A stretch of DNA of 64,000 nucleotides from CAYGSN01 sp964352675 (GCA_964352675.1 CAYGSN010000004.1:1-64000), one strand, 5' to 3'; numbered from the stretch's first letter, positions 36,260 to 45,680 are shown. The notes: a model not told the origin generated them from the letters alone. Program-made: numbers and translations.

Positions 36260-36475
36260 TTTTTTCATCCGATATAATCCAATTTAGTCCAGAAAATCTT
36301 ACAAAACAGTGGCTTTCGTGAGACTATTGTCCTGCCCCATAAAATACGATACCCCAATGGCCTTAACAAATCTGCAATGTAAAAATACCAAAAGAAAAGG
36401 CTCATAAGCTAGCGGCTGGGCGGAAGCTCGGGCAATTTGATTGTATAGGGTGAGGCAGAAGCTTCAGAAAAAGCT

Positions 36476-38926
36476 TTAATACAATCCGCCGGTGCCGGTT
36501 GTAGCCTCCTCGCCGCTGGCATGTGGATCAGCCCCAACGGCCTGCATCAGGTTAATGCCCTGACCGTCGAGGATATACATGTCGTCGGTCGGCTCGGTGC
36601 CAACCACGAAAGCCTCCCAGATGACCTTCTCATCACCGGGCTGGGCGCGGACCCCGGTTTCGGCATTGATCTGGACCTGACGGATGCCGGGCGGAATCCG
36701 AAACGGCAGGATTGGCTCATCCTTCAGCGCTTCTTTCATGAAATCTTTGAATATTGGCACAGCAACGGATGATCCCGTCTCACGCTTTCCCATGGAGCGC
36801 GGCTCATCAAAACCGACAAATACGCCGACAGCCAGATCGGGTGAAAAGCCGATAAACCACGTATCTTTGGATTCATTGGTTGTGCCGGTTTTACCCGCCA
36901 GCGGACGGCCCAATTCGCGGATCTTCGCCCCCGTGCCGCGCTGGACAACGCCTTCCAGGATGGAAACCATCTGGTATGACGTGCGCGGATCGGCAATCTG
37001 CTCCCGGCTGTCAGGAACCGGCGGAACGCGCTGGCTCTGCCATTTAATAAGGCTGCCGCAGCTGGGACAGTCGCGGGTTTCATGCCTATAAATCGTTTCG
37101 CCGCGCCGATCCTGAATCCGGTCGATAATGCTGGGCGTTATCTTTTTCCCACCATTTACCAAAACGGCGTAGGCCGCCGTCAGGTCCAGCAAAGTTGTTT
37201 CTCCGGCGCCCAGCGCATTGGCCAGATGCGGCTGCATATTCGGATCAATCCCAAACTTGCGCGCATATTCAACAATCGTATCCATGCCCAGGAAATCCGC
37301 CAGCCGCACTGTCATCAGATTCTTGGACTTCTCCACACCCACACGGATGGGGGTCGGACCATAATATTCATTCGAATAATTGGTCGGGCTCCAGAAATGG
37401 CCGGGGCGGTCCTCGATTACAAACGGCGCATCCAGCACCAGCGTGGCCGGGGTAAAGCCCCGCTCCAGCGCCGCCAGATATACAAACGGTTTAAATGCCG
37501 ATCCGGGCTGGCGCTTGGCCTGAACGGCGCGGTTAAATTCCTCATGCGCGGGCACGAACCGCCAGCCGCCCTGCATCGCCAGAACGCGGCCCGTATGCGG
37601 ATCAATTGCCACAATCCCGCCCTGCACATCTGGAACTTGCCGCAGTTCATAAGTGTTTGCACCCTCTTTCACTGGCTCCACCATAATGACATCGCCGGGT
37701 TGCACCACCTGATTGACCGAAATCACCTCCGGTCCCTGCGCATAACCTTCATTCAGGTATTTCCGTGCCCAGCGCACCTGCTCCAGCTCCAAAGCGCCGG
37801 TCGGCCCTTCGGCAAACCCCAGAACAGCCTTGTTCGGCTCCACGCTCAACACCATCGCCAGACGCCACTCCGGCAGCATTTCTACCGGACGGAACAGCTC
37901 GGAGAGATTCTTCTTCCAATCATCCAGCGTATCTAAATGCTTATACGCGCCCCGCCATCCGTGCCTCTTATCATAGTCCATCAGCCCATCGCGCAGGGTC
38001 TTCACCGCAATCTCCTGCAAGCGCGGATTGATTGTCGTGCGCACAGCCAGACCGCCGCCATACAAACTATCCTCTCCATACTGCCCGGCCAGATCGCGGC
38101 GCACCTCCTCGGCGAAATACGGCGCTGTCACGATTCCACTTTCATCGCGTTCGGTGGTTTCCAGCGGTGCAATTTGGGACAATTCCGCCTGCGCCTTGGT
38201 GATGTAGCCATCTTCCTCCATCCGTCCGATCACCCAGTTGCGGCGCTGCAACGCGGCTTCGTATTTCCGCACGGGGTGATAATTGTTCGGCGCTTTCGGC
38301 AGGGCCGCCAGATAGGCCGCCTCGGCAATGCTCAGCTCATCAAGCGATTTGTTAAAATATTGTAACGCCGCCGCCGCCACACCATAAGAGCGATAACCCA
38401 GAAAAATCTCATTCATATACAGCTCCAGCAGCTTGTCTTTCGACATCGCCCGCTCCATCCGGTAAGCCAGTATCGCCTCTTTGATCTTGCGTTCATAGGA
38501 CACTTCATTGGTCAGCAAAAAGTTTTTCGCCACCTGCTGGGTGATGGTGGAGGCCCCCACGGGTCGACGGCCGCTGCCTATATTCTTAATATTGCTCAGG
38601 GCCGCGCGCACGATCGCCAGCATGTCCACGCCCTCATGCGTATAGAAATTCTTGTCCTCGGCGGCGATAAAGGCGTGTTTGACAATATCGGGAATATCAT
38701 CAATCGCCATGAATATCCGTTTTTCCTGTGCAAATTCGGCCATCAGGCGACCATCCCCGGCATAGAGCCTCGTGACGATCGGTGCTTCGTAATTTTTCAA
38801 CCGCTTGTAATCAGGCAGATCATGGCCGTAATAGCTGAACAGATAGACAACACCAACGATCCCGGCAATCAAACCCAAAAAGCCGAGGGAAAACAATCCA
38901 AGAAATGCGTACCAAAGATATTTCAT
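36476..38926 (-). CDS. mrcA: Penicillin-binding protein 1A (bifunctional)
   Basis: An 816-residue inner-membrane enzyme that polymerises glycan strands and cross-links peptidoglycan. One membrane segment (about 7-28), a GT51 glycosyltransferase (AAEDKNFYTHEGVD near 88, then ASTITQQVAKNFLL), an OB-like insert, and the transpeptidase with SxxK (PGSAFKPF, near 480), SKN and KTGTT motifs. Length is typical. I use the ATG at 38926; a GTG three codons upstream (38935) is also possible. No good ribosome site is seen for either. A Gly/Thr-rich end follows the catalytic domain. mlaF lies 56-65 bases upstream on the same strand. Confidence 0.95.
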   Translation of the reverse strand: MKYLWYAFLGLFSLGFLGLIAGIVGVVYLFSYYGHDLPDYKRLKNYEAPIVTRLYAGDGRLMAEFAQEKRIFMAIDDIPDIVKHAFIAAEDKNFYTHEGVDMLAIVRAALSNIKNIGSGRRPVGASTITQQVAKNFLLTNEVSYERKIKEAILAYRMERAMSKDKLLELYMNEIFLGYRSYGVAAAALQYFNKSLDELSIAEAAYLAALPKAPNNYHPVRKYEAALQRRNWVIGRMEEDGYITKAQAELSQIAPLETTERDESGIVTAPYFAEEVRRDLAGQYGEDSLYGGGLAVRTTINPRLQEIAVKTLRDGLMDYDKRHGWRGAYKHLDTLDDWKKNLSELFRPVEMLPEWRLAMVLSVEPNKAVLGFAEGPTGALELEQVRWARKYLNEGYAQGPEVISVNQVVQPGDVIMVEPVKEGANTYELRQVPDVQGGIVAIDPHTGRVLAMQGGWRFVPAHEEFNRAVQAKRQPGSAFKPFVYLAALERGFTPATLVLDAPFVIEDRPGHFWSPTNYSNEYYGPTPIRVGVEKSKNLMTVRLADFLGMDTIVEYARKFGIDPNMQPHLANALGAGETTLLDLTAAYAVLVNGGKKITPSIIDRIQDRRGETIYRHETRDCPSCGSLIKWQSQRVPPVPDSREQIADPRTSYQMVSILEGVVQRGTGAKIRELGRPLAGKTGTTNESKDTWFIGFSPDLAVGVFVGFDEPRSMGKRETGSSVAVPIFKDFMKEALKDEPILPFRIPPGIRQVQINAETGVRAQPGDEKVIWEAFVVGTEPTDDMYILDGQGINLMQAVGADPHASGEEATTGTGGLY

Positions 38927-38990
38927 GCCTGTCACAAAACCATTTTAAAACCCAGAGGAAGTATTTTTTGCAGCTCAAGAGACACTCTGC

Positions 38991-39773
38991 TTAGGCCGCC
39001 TGGCGCGTAATCGGGCCGATCGCACGCCCATGGATAAACTGATCGACATATTCGTTGCCCGAATGATCCAGCTCATCCACCGCACCGTGCCAGATAATCC
39101 GCCCCTCATAAATCATCGCCACATAATCTGCGATCTTGCGGGCCGAGGCCATATCATGCGTAATCGACAATGTCGTCGCGCCCAGCTCCTTGACTTGCTC
39201 AACGATCAGTTCATTAATCACATCCGCCATAATCGGGTCCAGCCCCGTTGTCGGCTCGTCAAAGAAAATAATTTCCGGATTGGTCGCCACGGCGCGCGCA
39301 AGCCCCACACGCTTTTGCATCCCCCCGGACAGCTCGGCCGGAAAAAGGTCGGCGACATTTTCACTCAAACCCACCGATTTAATTTTCTCAATTGCAACTT
39401 CGCGCGCTTCGGCCCGGTCGCCGCCGCGCCCATGGATCATCCCAAAGGCCACATTTTCCCAAACCGGAAGTGAATCGAACAACGCTGCGCCCTGAAACAA
39501 CATACCAAATTTATGCATCATCTCATCACGGCCTCTGGCGTCCATGCCCACCGTTTCCTGGCCGTCCACCATAATCGTACCTTCGTCCGGCGTAATCAGA
39601 CCCAAAACGCATTTCAGCATCACAGATTTCCCGCTGCCCGACCCGCCAATAATGACCAGCGACTTGCCCTCCGGAATTGTAATATCGATTCCGTTCAGCA
39701 CATGATTATCGCCAAAAGCTTTCTTCACGCCCTTAAGTTCCAGCTTGGCAATTGGTGTTTGCATCGTCGTCAT
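38991..39773 (-). CDS. mlaF: Mla-type lipid ABC transporter ATPase
   Basis: A 260-residue ATPase of the MlaFEDB-type phospholipid transporter that keeps outer-membrane lipid asymmetry. Walker A GGSGSGKSVM (near 44-53), signature ELSGGMQKRVGLARA (near 148-162) and Walker B IIFFDEPTTGLDP (near 169-181) are complete. It starts inside the stop of mlaE (ATGA overlap), the usual coupling. The MlaD (MCE) and MlaC genes are not in the window. Confidence 0.93.
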   Translation of the reverse strand: MTTMQTPIAKLELKGVKKAFGDNHVLNGIDITIPEGKSLVIIGGSGSGKSVMLKCVLGLITPDEGTIMVDGQETVGMDARGRDEMMHKFGMLFQGAALFDSLPVWENVAFGMIHGRGGDRAEAREVAIEKIKSVGLSENVADLFPAELSGGMQKRVGLARAVATNPEIIFFDEPTTGLDPIMADVINELIVEQVKELGATTLSITHDMASARKIADYVAMIYEGRIIWHGAVDELDHSGNEYVDQFIHGRAIGPITRQAA

Positions 39774-40603
39774 GAGAACAGTATTTGTGTAATGATATAG
39801 TTGAAAATCAGGATCATGATGGAAGATGAGACAACCGCATTCGTTGTCGCCGCGCCCACGCCCTGCGCCCCGCGCTGGGAATTAAAACCGTTGTAACAGC
39901 CTAAAATCGAAACTATAAACCCGAAAGCCCCGGCTTTGACCAGGCCGGAGACCACATCCATTGTCTCCAGAACGTCCCAGGTCTGCGATAAATAGCTGCC
40001 CGGTGAGAAGCCCAGATTATAAATTGCAACCATATAGCCGCCGAACACCCCAATAATATCGCCGATCAGCACCAGTAAGGGCAGCATGATCGTCCCCGCA
40101 ATCACGCGCGGCGCGATTAAATATTTGAACGGGTTGACCGAAAGCGTGCTTAAAGCGTCAATCTGTTCGGTCACCCGCATCGTCCCTATCTCCGCTGCAA
40201 TCGCCGCACCCACGCGGCCCGCCACCATCAGACCGGCCAGAACCGGGGAGAGCTCCCGCGTAACCGACAGGACCACAACCCCGGCAATTGCGCTCTCCGC
40301 ATTAAACCGCGTAAAGCCGGTATAGCTCTGCAACGCCAGCACCATCCCGGTGAATAGCGCCGTCAAACCCACCACAGGCAGGGAATAATAACCGATATCA
40401 ATCAATTGACGCAGGGTCTGCGAGGGGAAATAGGGAGGCGCAAAACAATGCAGCACCGATTGAAACACAAAAACTGCCAACTGCCCGACCTTCCGGAAGA
40501 AATTCAAAACCGTCTTGCCGATGGCTTCGCACGTATCCAGTACAAAGCCCGCCGCGGGTTTTGTGCGCTCCATCCAGTCTTTGCTTATATCTTGTGTTTT
40601 CAT
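39770..40603 (-). CDS. mlaE: Mla-type lipid ABC transporter permease
   Basis: A 277-residue MlaE/TTG2B-family integral membrane permease. Hydrophobic segments run from about 75 to 277, with GLTALFTGMVLALQS near 78-92, and the family stretch VLAGLMVAGRVGAAIAAEIGTMRVTEQIDAL read in pieces near 130-160. The N-terminal 60 residues are an amphipathic extension. It is first in mlaE-mlaF, possibly continuing to mrcA. Confidence 0.93.
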   Translation of the reverse strand: MKTQDISKDWMERTKPAAGFVLDTCEAIGKTVLNFFRKVGQLAVFVFQSVLHCFAPPYFPSQTLRQLIDIGYYSLPVVGLTALFTGMVLALQSYTGFTRFNAESAIAGVVVLSVTRELSPVLAGLMVAGRVGAAIAAEIGTMRVTEQIDALSTLSVNPFKYLIAPRVIAGTIMLPLLVLIGDIIGVFGGYMVAIYNLGFSPGSYLSQTWDVLETMDVVSGLVKAGAFGFIVSILGCYNGFNSQRGAQGVGAATTNAVVSSSIMILIFNYIITQILFS

Positions 40604-40719
40604 ATTTTATAGGTTAGCTTTATTTTTAATTTTTGAACCCTAGACCAATTCAGGGCAAATATCTAGCCCATTCAGGCTGGGTAACATTGAAATATAACGA
40701 AAAAAACGACTGAACATCC

Positions 40720-41496
40720 ATGAAGAAAATCGATCCGGCAAAACTCGTCCCCATGGATCTGTATGAAAAAGACTTCCCCATCCGTGTGGATGTGGCCTAT
40801 AGCCGGGCCGATAATTTCCTGGGGGAGCCGATTTACCACGAAAATGCCCGGTTATGGCTGCATGAGGATCTGGCCAAAGTCGTCCTGCGCGCGGCGCAAA
40901 TCGCCCATGAAAAACACGGCGTGCGTTTCGTGCTGCATGACGGGCTGCGCACGACTGATGCCCAGAAACACATGGAAAAAATCGCAATTGCGCAAGGCAA
41001 CGGCGCATGGCTGGAAGAGCCGCGCATGCTCTCCCCCGAGGGTTCCGGCGCGCATCCGCGCGGCATGGCGATTGATATTATGCTGGAGGATGAAGACGGC
41101 CATCCGCTGGATAAAGGCACACCTTTTGATCTCATGTCCCCGGATTCCTCACCCGCAGGCAATCGCGCGCACCGCGATCATCCCCACCTTACCCCGGCCC
41201 AGCAATACATCCGCGCCATCGAGCGCGAGGCAATGGAGCAGGCCGCATTGGAACTCAAGATTGATCTTACATGCCTGCCCGAAGAACACTGGGATTACAG
41301 GATCGCCGCAGATATCAGCAACCAGCACGCCCCACTGGCTGATGCTGACCTGCCGCCGCAGATGCGCTGCGTCAATCCAGATCTGGCCGGCGGGCCTCCG
41401 GATTTTGATGGTTCTCACTTTGAAGATCAAAAAAAACGCCTGAGCGCAATCGTCAGCGCCTGTACGCCCGTTGATACCGCGCACCCAGCGCCGTAA
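40720..41496 (+). CDS. M15-family D-Ala-D-Ala dipeptidase-like protein
   Basis: A 258-residue zinc peptidase-like protein of the VanX/DdpX group. FVLHDGLRTTDAQ near 68-80 and the zinc motif GSGAHPRGMAIDIML near 108-122 (SxHxxGxAxD with S replaced by the preceding GSG-A-H order) are present; a C-terminal EEHWDYR near 190 offers the third His in place of the usual EWWH. It lacks a signal peptide, so it would act on cytoplasmic or recycled D-Ala-D-Ala. Its last 44 bases overlap the converging alr gene, which makes D-Ala: a telling neighbour. Confidence 0.72.
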   Translation: MKKIDPAKLVPMDLYEKDFPIRVDVAYSRADNFLGEPIYHENARLWLHEDLAKVVLRAAQIAHEKHGVRFVLHDGLRTTDAQKHMEKIAIAQGNGAWLEEPRMLSPEGSGAHPRGMAIDIMLEDEDGHPLDKGTPFDLMSPDSSPAGNRAHRDHPHLTPAQQYIRAIEREAMEQAALELKIDLTCLPEEHWDYRIAADISNQHAPLADADLPPQMRCVNPDLAGGPPDFDGSHFEDQKKRLSAIVSACTPVDTAHPAP

Positions 41497-42592
41497 GCAC
41501 CTCATAGCCAATTGTTCCGGCATCGCGCGCCAGATCGTCCGGGCTCTGATGCGGGCCCAACAGCTCCATTTCATCGCCCGGTTTGGGACGCTCCTGCGGC
41601 GGCACGTCCGACAAATCCACCGTCGTCAGGTCCATCGACACCCGCCCGCGAATGGGGCAGCGGATACCATTCCAATACAAAGCACCGCGATTGCCCAGCG
41701 CCCAGAAAACACCGTCCGCATACCCGGCAGACACCGTGGCCAGCGGCGATTCTTTTTCAAAACGGTGCGTTGCACCATATCCCACATGCGCGCCCTGATA
41801 TACTATTCTGGTGCGCATGACTGGCGCAGTCAACGATACGACACGTCTCATAATATTTCCCTGATGGGGAACAGGGTTCAGGCCGTATAAAGCCATTCCG
41901 GGCCGCACCATATCGAAATGATAGTCCTCGCCCAAAAAGATACCGGATGAATTGGCCAGCGAGCGTTTCGCCTGCGGGAATTTTTGTGCAATCCGGTCTG
42001 AAATTTCTGTGAAAATTTCCAGCTGCACTCTGTTCATATCGTGCTCCGGTTCATCCGCGCAGGCCAAGTGCGACATCACGCCCTGCACATCTATGCCACT
42101 CAGCATGTCCAAATTGCCCAGCAGCTCCCGCGTTTCCACCGATCCAAAACCCAGCCTGTTCATACGCGTATTGAAATGCAGGAAGGCGGACAGCGCCCGG
42201 TCAACCTCACCGGATAGTGCGGCATAGGCCTTCAGCTCCATAAAGCTGCCTATCACCGGGGTCAGACGGAAATCCACATAGGCCCGCGCATCGCTGCTGT
42301 AAAATCCGTTTAGGATAAAAATGCCAACATCACCATAGGCCCGGCGCAACACCAACCCCTCATGCAGATTGGCGACGAAGAAATTGTGCGCTCCCTCCTC
42401 ACGCAGCGCACCCGCAACCTCCACCATGCCCAGACCGTACGCATTGGCCTTGACCGCCGGGGCAATCTCACAGCCCTTGGCCAGCTTTAATTTCAGGATA
42501 CGGTAATTCTCGCGCACAGCGCCCAAATTGATTTCCAACCGCCCCGGGGCCCAGCGCTCCTCATAATCGGTAATATCGGTAAACATCTCCAT
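41453..42592 (-). CDS. alr: Alanine racemase
   Basis: A 379-residue PLP enzyme that makes D-alanine for peptidoglycan. The PLP Lys is in AVKANAYGLG (near 45-54) and the second catalytic region is VGYGATHRF near 272, with MVRPGMALYGLNP near 230. The C-terminal beta domain is complete. AGGTGA lies upstream of the ATG at 42592. It follows dnaB by 54 bases and its 3' end overlaps the M15 peptidase by 44 bases. Confidence 0.95.
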   Translation of the reverse strand: MEMFTDITDYEERWAPGRLEINLGAVRENYRILKLKLAKGCEIAPAVKANAYGLGMVEVAGALREEGAHNFFVANLHEGLVLRRAYGDVGIFILNGFYSSDARAYVDFRLTPVIGSFMELKAYAALSGEVDRALSAFLHFNTRMNRLGFGSVETRELLGNLDMLSGIDVQGVMSHLACADEPEHDMNRVQLEIFTEISDRIAQKFPQAKRSLANSSGIFLGEDYHFDMVRPGMALYGLNPVPHQGNIMRRVVSLTAPVMRTRIVYQGAHVGYGATHRFEKESPLATVSAGYADGVFWALGNRGALYWNGIRCPIRGRVSMDLTTVDLSDVPPQERPKPGDEMELLGPHQSPDDLARDAGTIGYEVLTALGARYQRAYRR

Positions 42593-42646
42593 CGGCGTAT
42601 ATCACCTGAAAACAGGCGAAAATTCCAGCGAAGAATTTAAAAATGA

Positions 42647-44152
42647 TCAGAGCTGATGATTCTGATCCAGATCGCTGAAGCGCGTCAGGTTCGGATCGAA
42701 ATGCAGCTTAACCGTGCCGATCGGGCCATGACGCTGCTTGGCAATGATGCATTCGGCGATATTACGCGCCCTCTCACAGCTTTCCTGCCATTGCATATGC
42801 TTCTCCGTGCCCGGCTCCGGTTCGGTCCGGTGGAGGTAATATTCCTCACGGTAGACGAACATTACCACATCCGAATCCTGCTCGATCGACCCTGATTCCC
42901 GCAGATCCGATAGCTGCGGGCGCTTGTCCTCGCGCTGCTCCACCTGCCGCGAGAGCTGGGACAATGCGATCACGGGGATCTGGAGTTCCTTCGCAATCGC
43001 CTTCAAACCGCGCGTGATTTCCGAAATTTCCAGCACCCGATTCTCCGAAGATTGGCGCGATCCGTTGCCCTGCAAGAGCTGCAGGTAATCCACCACCACA
43101 CAATCCAGCCCGTGCTGGCGCTTCAGGCGGCGGGAACGCGCACGCACCGCACCAATAGACAGGGCAGGCGTATCATCAATATAAAGTGGCACCTGGCTCA
43201 TTTTTTGGGACGCCTCAACAAAAGCGCGGAAATCGTCTTGTTTTATATTTCCCTTGCGGATGGCATCGCCGGAAATGCCCGATTGGTCGGCCAGAATACG
43301 TGTGGCCAACTGGTCGGCGGCCATCTCCAGGGAGAAAAATGCAACGCGCGCACCTTCTTTCCCGCCTGTCTCAGCAAATTTCTTCGAGGCGTTAAATGCC
43401 CAGTTCACAGCCAGCGCCGTTTTTCCCATAGACGGACGACCCGCCAGGATTAACAAATCCGAATTCTGAAACCCGCCCAGCTTCTTATCGATATCAATCA
43501 TGCCCGATGTGATTCCGGTAACATGGCCGTCGGTCTTATAGGCTTTTTCCGCCAAATCAATGGCTGTCAGGACCGAATCGCGCAGCGTGACAAACCCGCC
43601 ATTGACCTGACCGCTTTCGGCCAGCTCGAACAGATGCCCTTCAGCTTTTTCAATCGTATCACGCGCATCGCTGTCCAGCGTGTGGGCGTACGCATCATTC
43701 ACAATATCCTCGCCTAGCGTGATAAGCTGGCGGCGCAAATGCAAATCGTAAATCGTGCGGCCGTAATCCTCGGTGTTGATCACGCTGATCACGCTGCCCG
43801 CCAGATCGGCGAGATATTCCGCCCCACCGACATCGCTTAAATCCGCATCTTTTTCGAAATAGTTTTTCAAAGTCACCGGGGAGGCCGTCTGCCCGCGCTC
43901 CACTAGGCGCTCAATCGCCGTATAGATCCGCTGATGGGCGGGCACGAAGAAATGCGGCGCTTTGAGGAAATCACTCACCTTCTCCAGCGCGCGGTTGTCA
44001 ATCAGAAGTGCGCCCAGCAAGCCCTGCTCGGCCTCCAAATTGTGTGGCAACATACGGTACAGGCGTTCGGGCCCTTCGGATTTGTCCGAAGAGGCAGCAT
44101 TACCGCCGGCGGCATCACCCCGGCGCTCCTGAGTTGGTGAATATTGAATCAT
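42647..44152 (-). CDS. dnaB: Replicative DNA helicase DnaB
   Basis: A 501-residue hexameric 5'-3' helicase of the replication fork. The N-terminal domain (about 34-140, LPHNLEAEQGLLGALL) binds primase and loader; the RecA-like domain (about 185-500) has Walker A AGRPSMGKTALA and the DYLQLLQG segment. The first 30 residues are a variable polar extension. The ATG follows a terminator hairpin and its T tract directly, with no ribosome site. The next in-frame ATG, at LPHNLEAEQ, also lacks one, so initiation is unusual. Confidence 0.95.
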   Translation of the reverse strand: MIQYSPTQERRGDAAGGNAASSDKSEGPERLYRMLPHNLEAEQGLLGALLIDNRALEKVSDFLKAPHFFVPAHQRIYTAIERLVERGQTASPVTLKNYFEKDADLSDVGGAEYLADLAGSVISVINTEDYGRTIYDLHLRRQLITLGEDIVNDAYAHTLDSDARDTIEKAEGHLFELAESGQVNGGFVTLRDSVLTAIDLAEKAYKTDGHVTGITSGMIDIDKKLGGFQNSDLLILAGRPSMGKTALAVNWAFNASKKFAETGGKEGARVAFFSLEMAADQLATRILADQSGISGDAIRKGNIKQDDFRAFVEASQKMSQVPLYIDDTPALSIGAVRARSRRLKRQHGLDCVVVDYLQLLQGNGSRQSSENRVLEISEITRGLKAIAKELQIPVIALSQLSRQVEQREDKRPQLSDLRESGSIEQDSDVVMFVYREEYYLHRTEPEPGTEKHMQWQESCERARNIAECIIAKQRHGPIGTVKLHFDPNLTRFSDLDQNHQL

Positions 44153-44193
44153 AAAAAAAGGCTAGCAAAGATTTTAAACCCTTTGCCAGCCTT
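44153..44193 (-). terminator. Terminator of rpsF-rpsR-rplI, touching the dnaB start
   Basis: Minus strand: AAGGCTGGCAAAG pairs with CTTTGCTAGCCTT (13 bp, one G-U pair, 10-base loop) followed by a T run that ends at the A of the dnaB ATG. Confidence 0.88.
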
Positions 44194-44233
44194 AATCTCA
44201 TTCCCCCTTGTGAATTATGGGGATAGCTATTCT

Positions 44234-45030
44234 TTATTCGTCTTTATCAGACTCTTCGGATTCAACGGCCTCTTCTTCGGTAGCGCCTTCAGCTTCAGCA
44301 AGAGCTTCCGCTTCCGCCTTGGCCACAGCTTTCGCAGCAGCTTTCTCGGCGCGGACAGCATCCTGTTCATCGGCTTTCTTCTGCGCTTCGGCTTCCTCGG
44401 CCTGCTTTTCCTTCTGGGCTTCAAATGCACCTTCTTCAAGAACATCCGCCAGAGCCGAATCATCCTCATTCTGGAAATCTGCAATCTGTTCGGAAACCGG
44501 CGCTTCATCATCCTGCGAGATCATAGCTTTTCCGGTTTCAGCCTGAATTTCAGCTTCTTCCTTGGTGCGGGCGATATTCACGGTAATCTCTACCTTCACT
44601 TCAGGGTGAAGTGCAATTTCAACGGGGAACAAACCAATCAGCTTGAAGTTCTGATTCAAGCGCACCATGTCGCGGCTGATCGCTTCGCCAGAAACTTCGC
44701 TGGCCTGCGCCGCAATGTCGCGGGAGGTCACGGAACCGAAAAGCTGCCCAGCTTCGGACGCTTGGCGGAGCATCGGAACTTTCAGCCCTTCCAGCTTTTT
44801 CGCCAATTTCTCGGCGTCCTTGCGGCGGTTGTCGTTATCGGCTTCAANNNNNNNNNNGCTTCAAGCTGTTTTTTCTGGGCTTCAAAATACGCGACATTGT
44901 CCTTGCTGGCGCGCAAAGCTTTCTTTTGCGGCAGCAGGAAGTTTCTGGCATATCCGGGACGAACGCTGACAACGTCACCCATCTCGCCAAGATTATCGAC
45001 GCGCTCAAGTAAAATAACCTGTGTAGACAT
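44234..45030 (-). CDS. rplI: 50S ribosomal protein L9 with long acidic tail (contains a 10-N gap)
   Basis: L9 binds 23S rRNA near the L1 stalk. The N-terminal domain is canonical (MSTQVILLERVDNLGEMGDVV, with GYARNFLLP). Positions 44848-44857 are N, flanked on both sides by GCTTCAA. Removing the ten N and one copy of the 7-mer (17 bases) gives one unbroken frame (780 bases, 259 aa) that reads through KKQLEADNDNRRKDAEKLA, so the gap is an assembly artefact. The C-terminal domain (GQLFGSVTSRDIA) is followed by about 105 Glu/Ala/Lys-rich residues, far beyond the usual 150-200 aa. The tail is probably disordered. Confidence 0.93.
44848..44857. other. Assembly gap (10 N) inside rplI
   Basis: Ten undefined bases flanked by identical GCTTCAA 7-mers. 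The reading frame only closes if the gap and one 7-mer are removed. Confidence 0.97.
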
Positions 45031-45061
45031 CTATTTTCTCCTTAATACGGGAAGGCCGGAC

Positions 45062-45325
45062 TTAGCGGCCGCCCTCATCTGAACCCACATAAGGCAGAAG
45101 CCCCATGAAGCGGGCGCGCTTGATGGCTTTGGCCAGTTCACGCTGTTTCTTTTGAGAGACGGAGGTAATCCGGCTCGGGACCATCTTGCCGCGCTCTGAA
45201 ATATAGCGGCCCAGTGTTCTGGTGTCTTTCCAGTCAATGTCCGGCGCGTTGGGGCCTGAAAAAGGGCAGCTCTTCTGGCGCTTGAAAAATGGACGTTTTA
45301 CGGTTGGTGCATCAGCGGCGCTCAT
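45062..45325 (-). CDS. rpsR: 30S ribosomal protein S18
   Basis: An 87-residue small-subunit protein that sits beside S6 on the platform. PFFKRQKSCPFSG and the core YISERGKMVPSRITSVSQKKQRELAKAIKRARFM are diagnostic. The ATG at 45325 follows the rpsF stop by one base, with AAGGAGG 9 bases upstream inside rpsF; a longer upstream frame is only rpsF read in another frame. It is part of rpsF-rpsR-rplI. Confidence 0.96.
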   Translation of the reverse strand: MSAADAPTVKRPFFKRQKSCPFSGPNAPDIDWKDTRTLGRYISERGKMVPSRITSVSQKKQRELAKAIKRARFMGLLPYVGSDEGGR

Positions 45326-45326
45326 G

Positions 45327-45680
45327 TTATGCGGCCTCCTTTTCCTGGTTTTTATCCTGGTTCTTATCAACCATAATTGACGGGCCGTCAGACAGGGCCT
45401 CGCGCTTTACAGTCAGACTGCGCATAACATCGTCATGAAGGCGCATAATACGCTCAAGCTCGATCACGGCCGTTCCCGGCGCATCACTTTCGATCAGCAC
45501 GTAATGGGCTTTTCTACTTTTGTTGATTTTATACGCCAGTGTGCGCAGGCCCCAATGTTCGGTTTTGGCCACCTTGCCGCCCTGGTCTTCGATGATTTTT
45601 CCAAAAGTTTTGGCCAATTCCTTGACCTGCGCTTCCGTCAAATCCTGCCGTGCCATAAACACGGTTTCATAGTAAGGCAT
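45327..45680 (-). CDS. rpsF: 30S ribosomal protein S6
   Basis: A 117-residue small-subunit protein. MPYYETVFMARQDLT, GLRTLAYKINKSRKAHY and the C-terminal RLHDDVMRSLTVK define S6. The end is Lys/Gln/Glu-rich (KNQDKNQEKEAA), a tail found in many S6 proteins and modified in E. coli. It is the first gene of the ribosomal group leading to rplI. Confidence 0.96.
   Translation of the reverse strand: MPYYETVFMARQDLTEAQVKELAKTFGKIIEDQGGKVAKTEHWGLRTLAYKINKSRKAHYVLIESDAPGTAVIELERIMRLHDDVMRSLTVKREALSDGPSIMVDKNQDKNQEKEAA

Noticed and set aside
36740..38365. Several long plus-strand frames
   Set aside because: Shadows of mrcA, whose motifs are complete on the minus strand.
44144..45082. 312-aa plus-strand frame rich in Phe and Leu across the N gap
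   Set aside because: Antisense of rplI; its composition mirrors the Glu/Lys-rich L9 tail.
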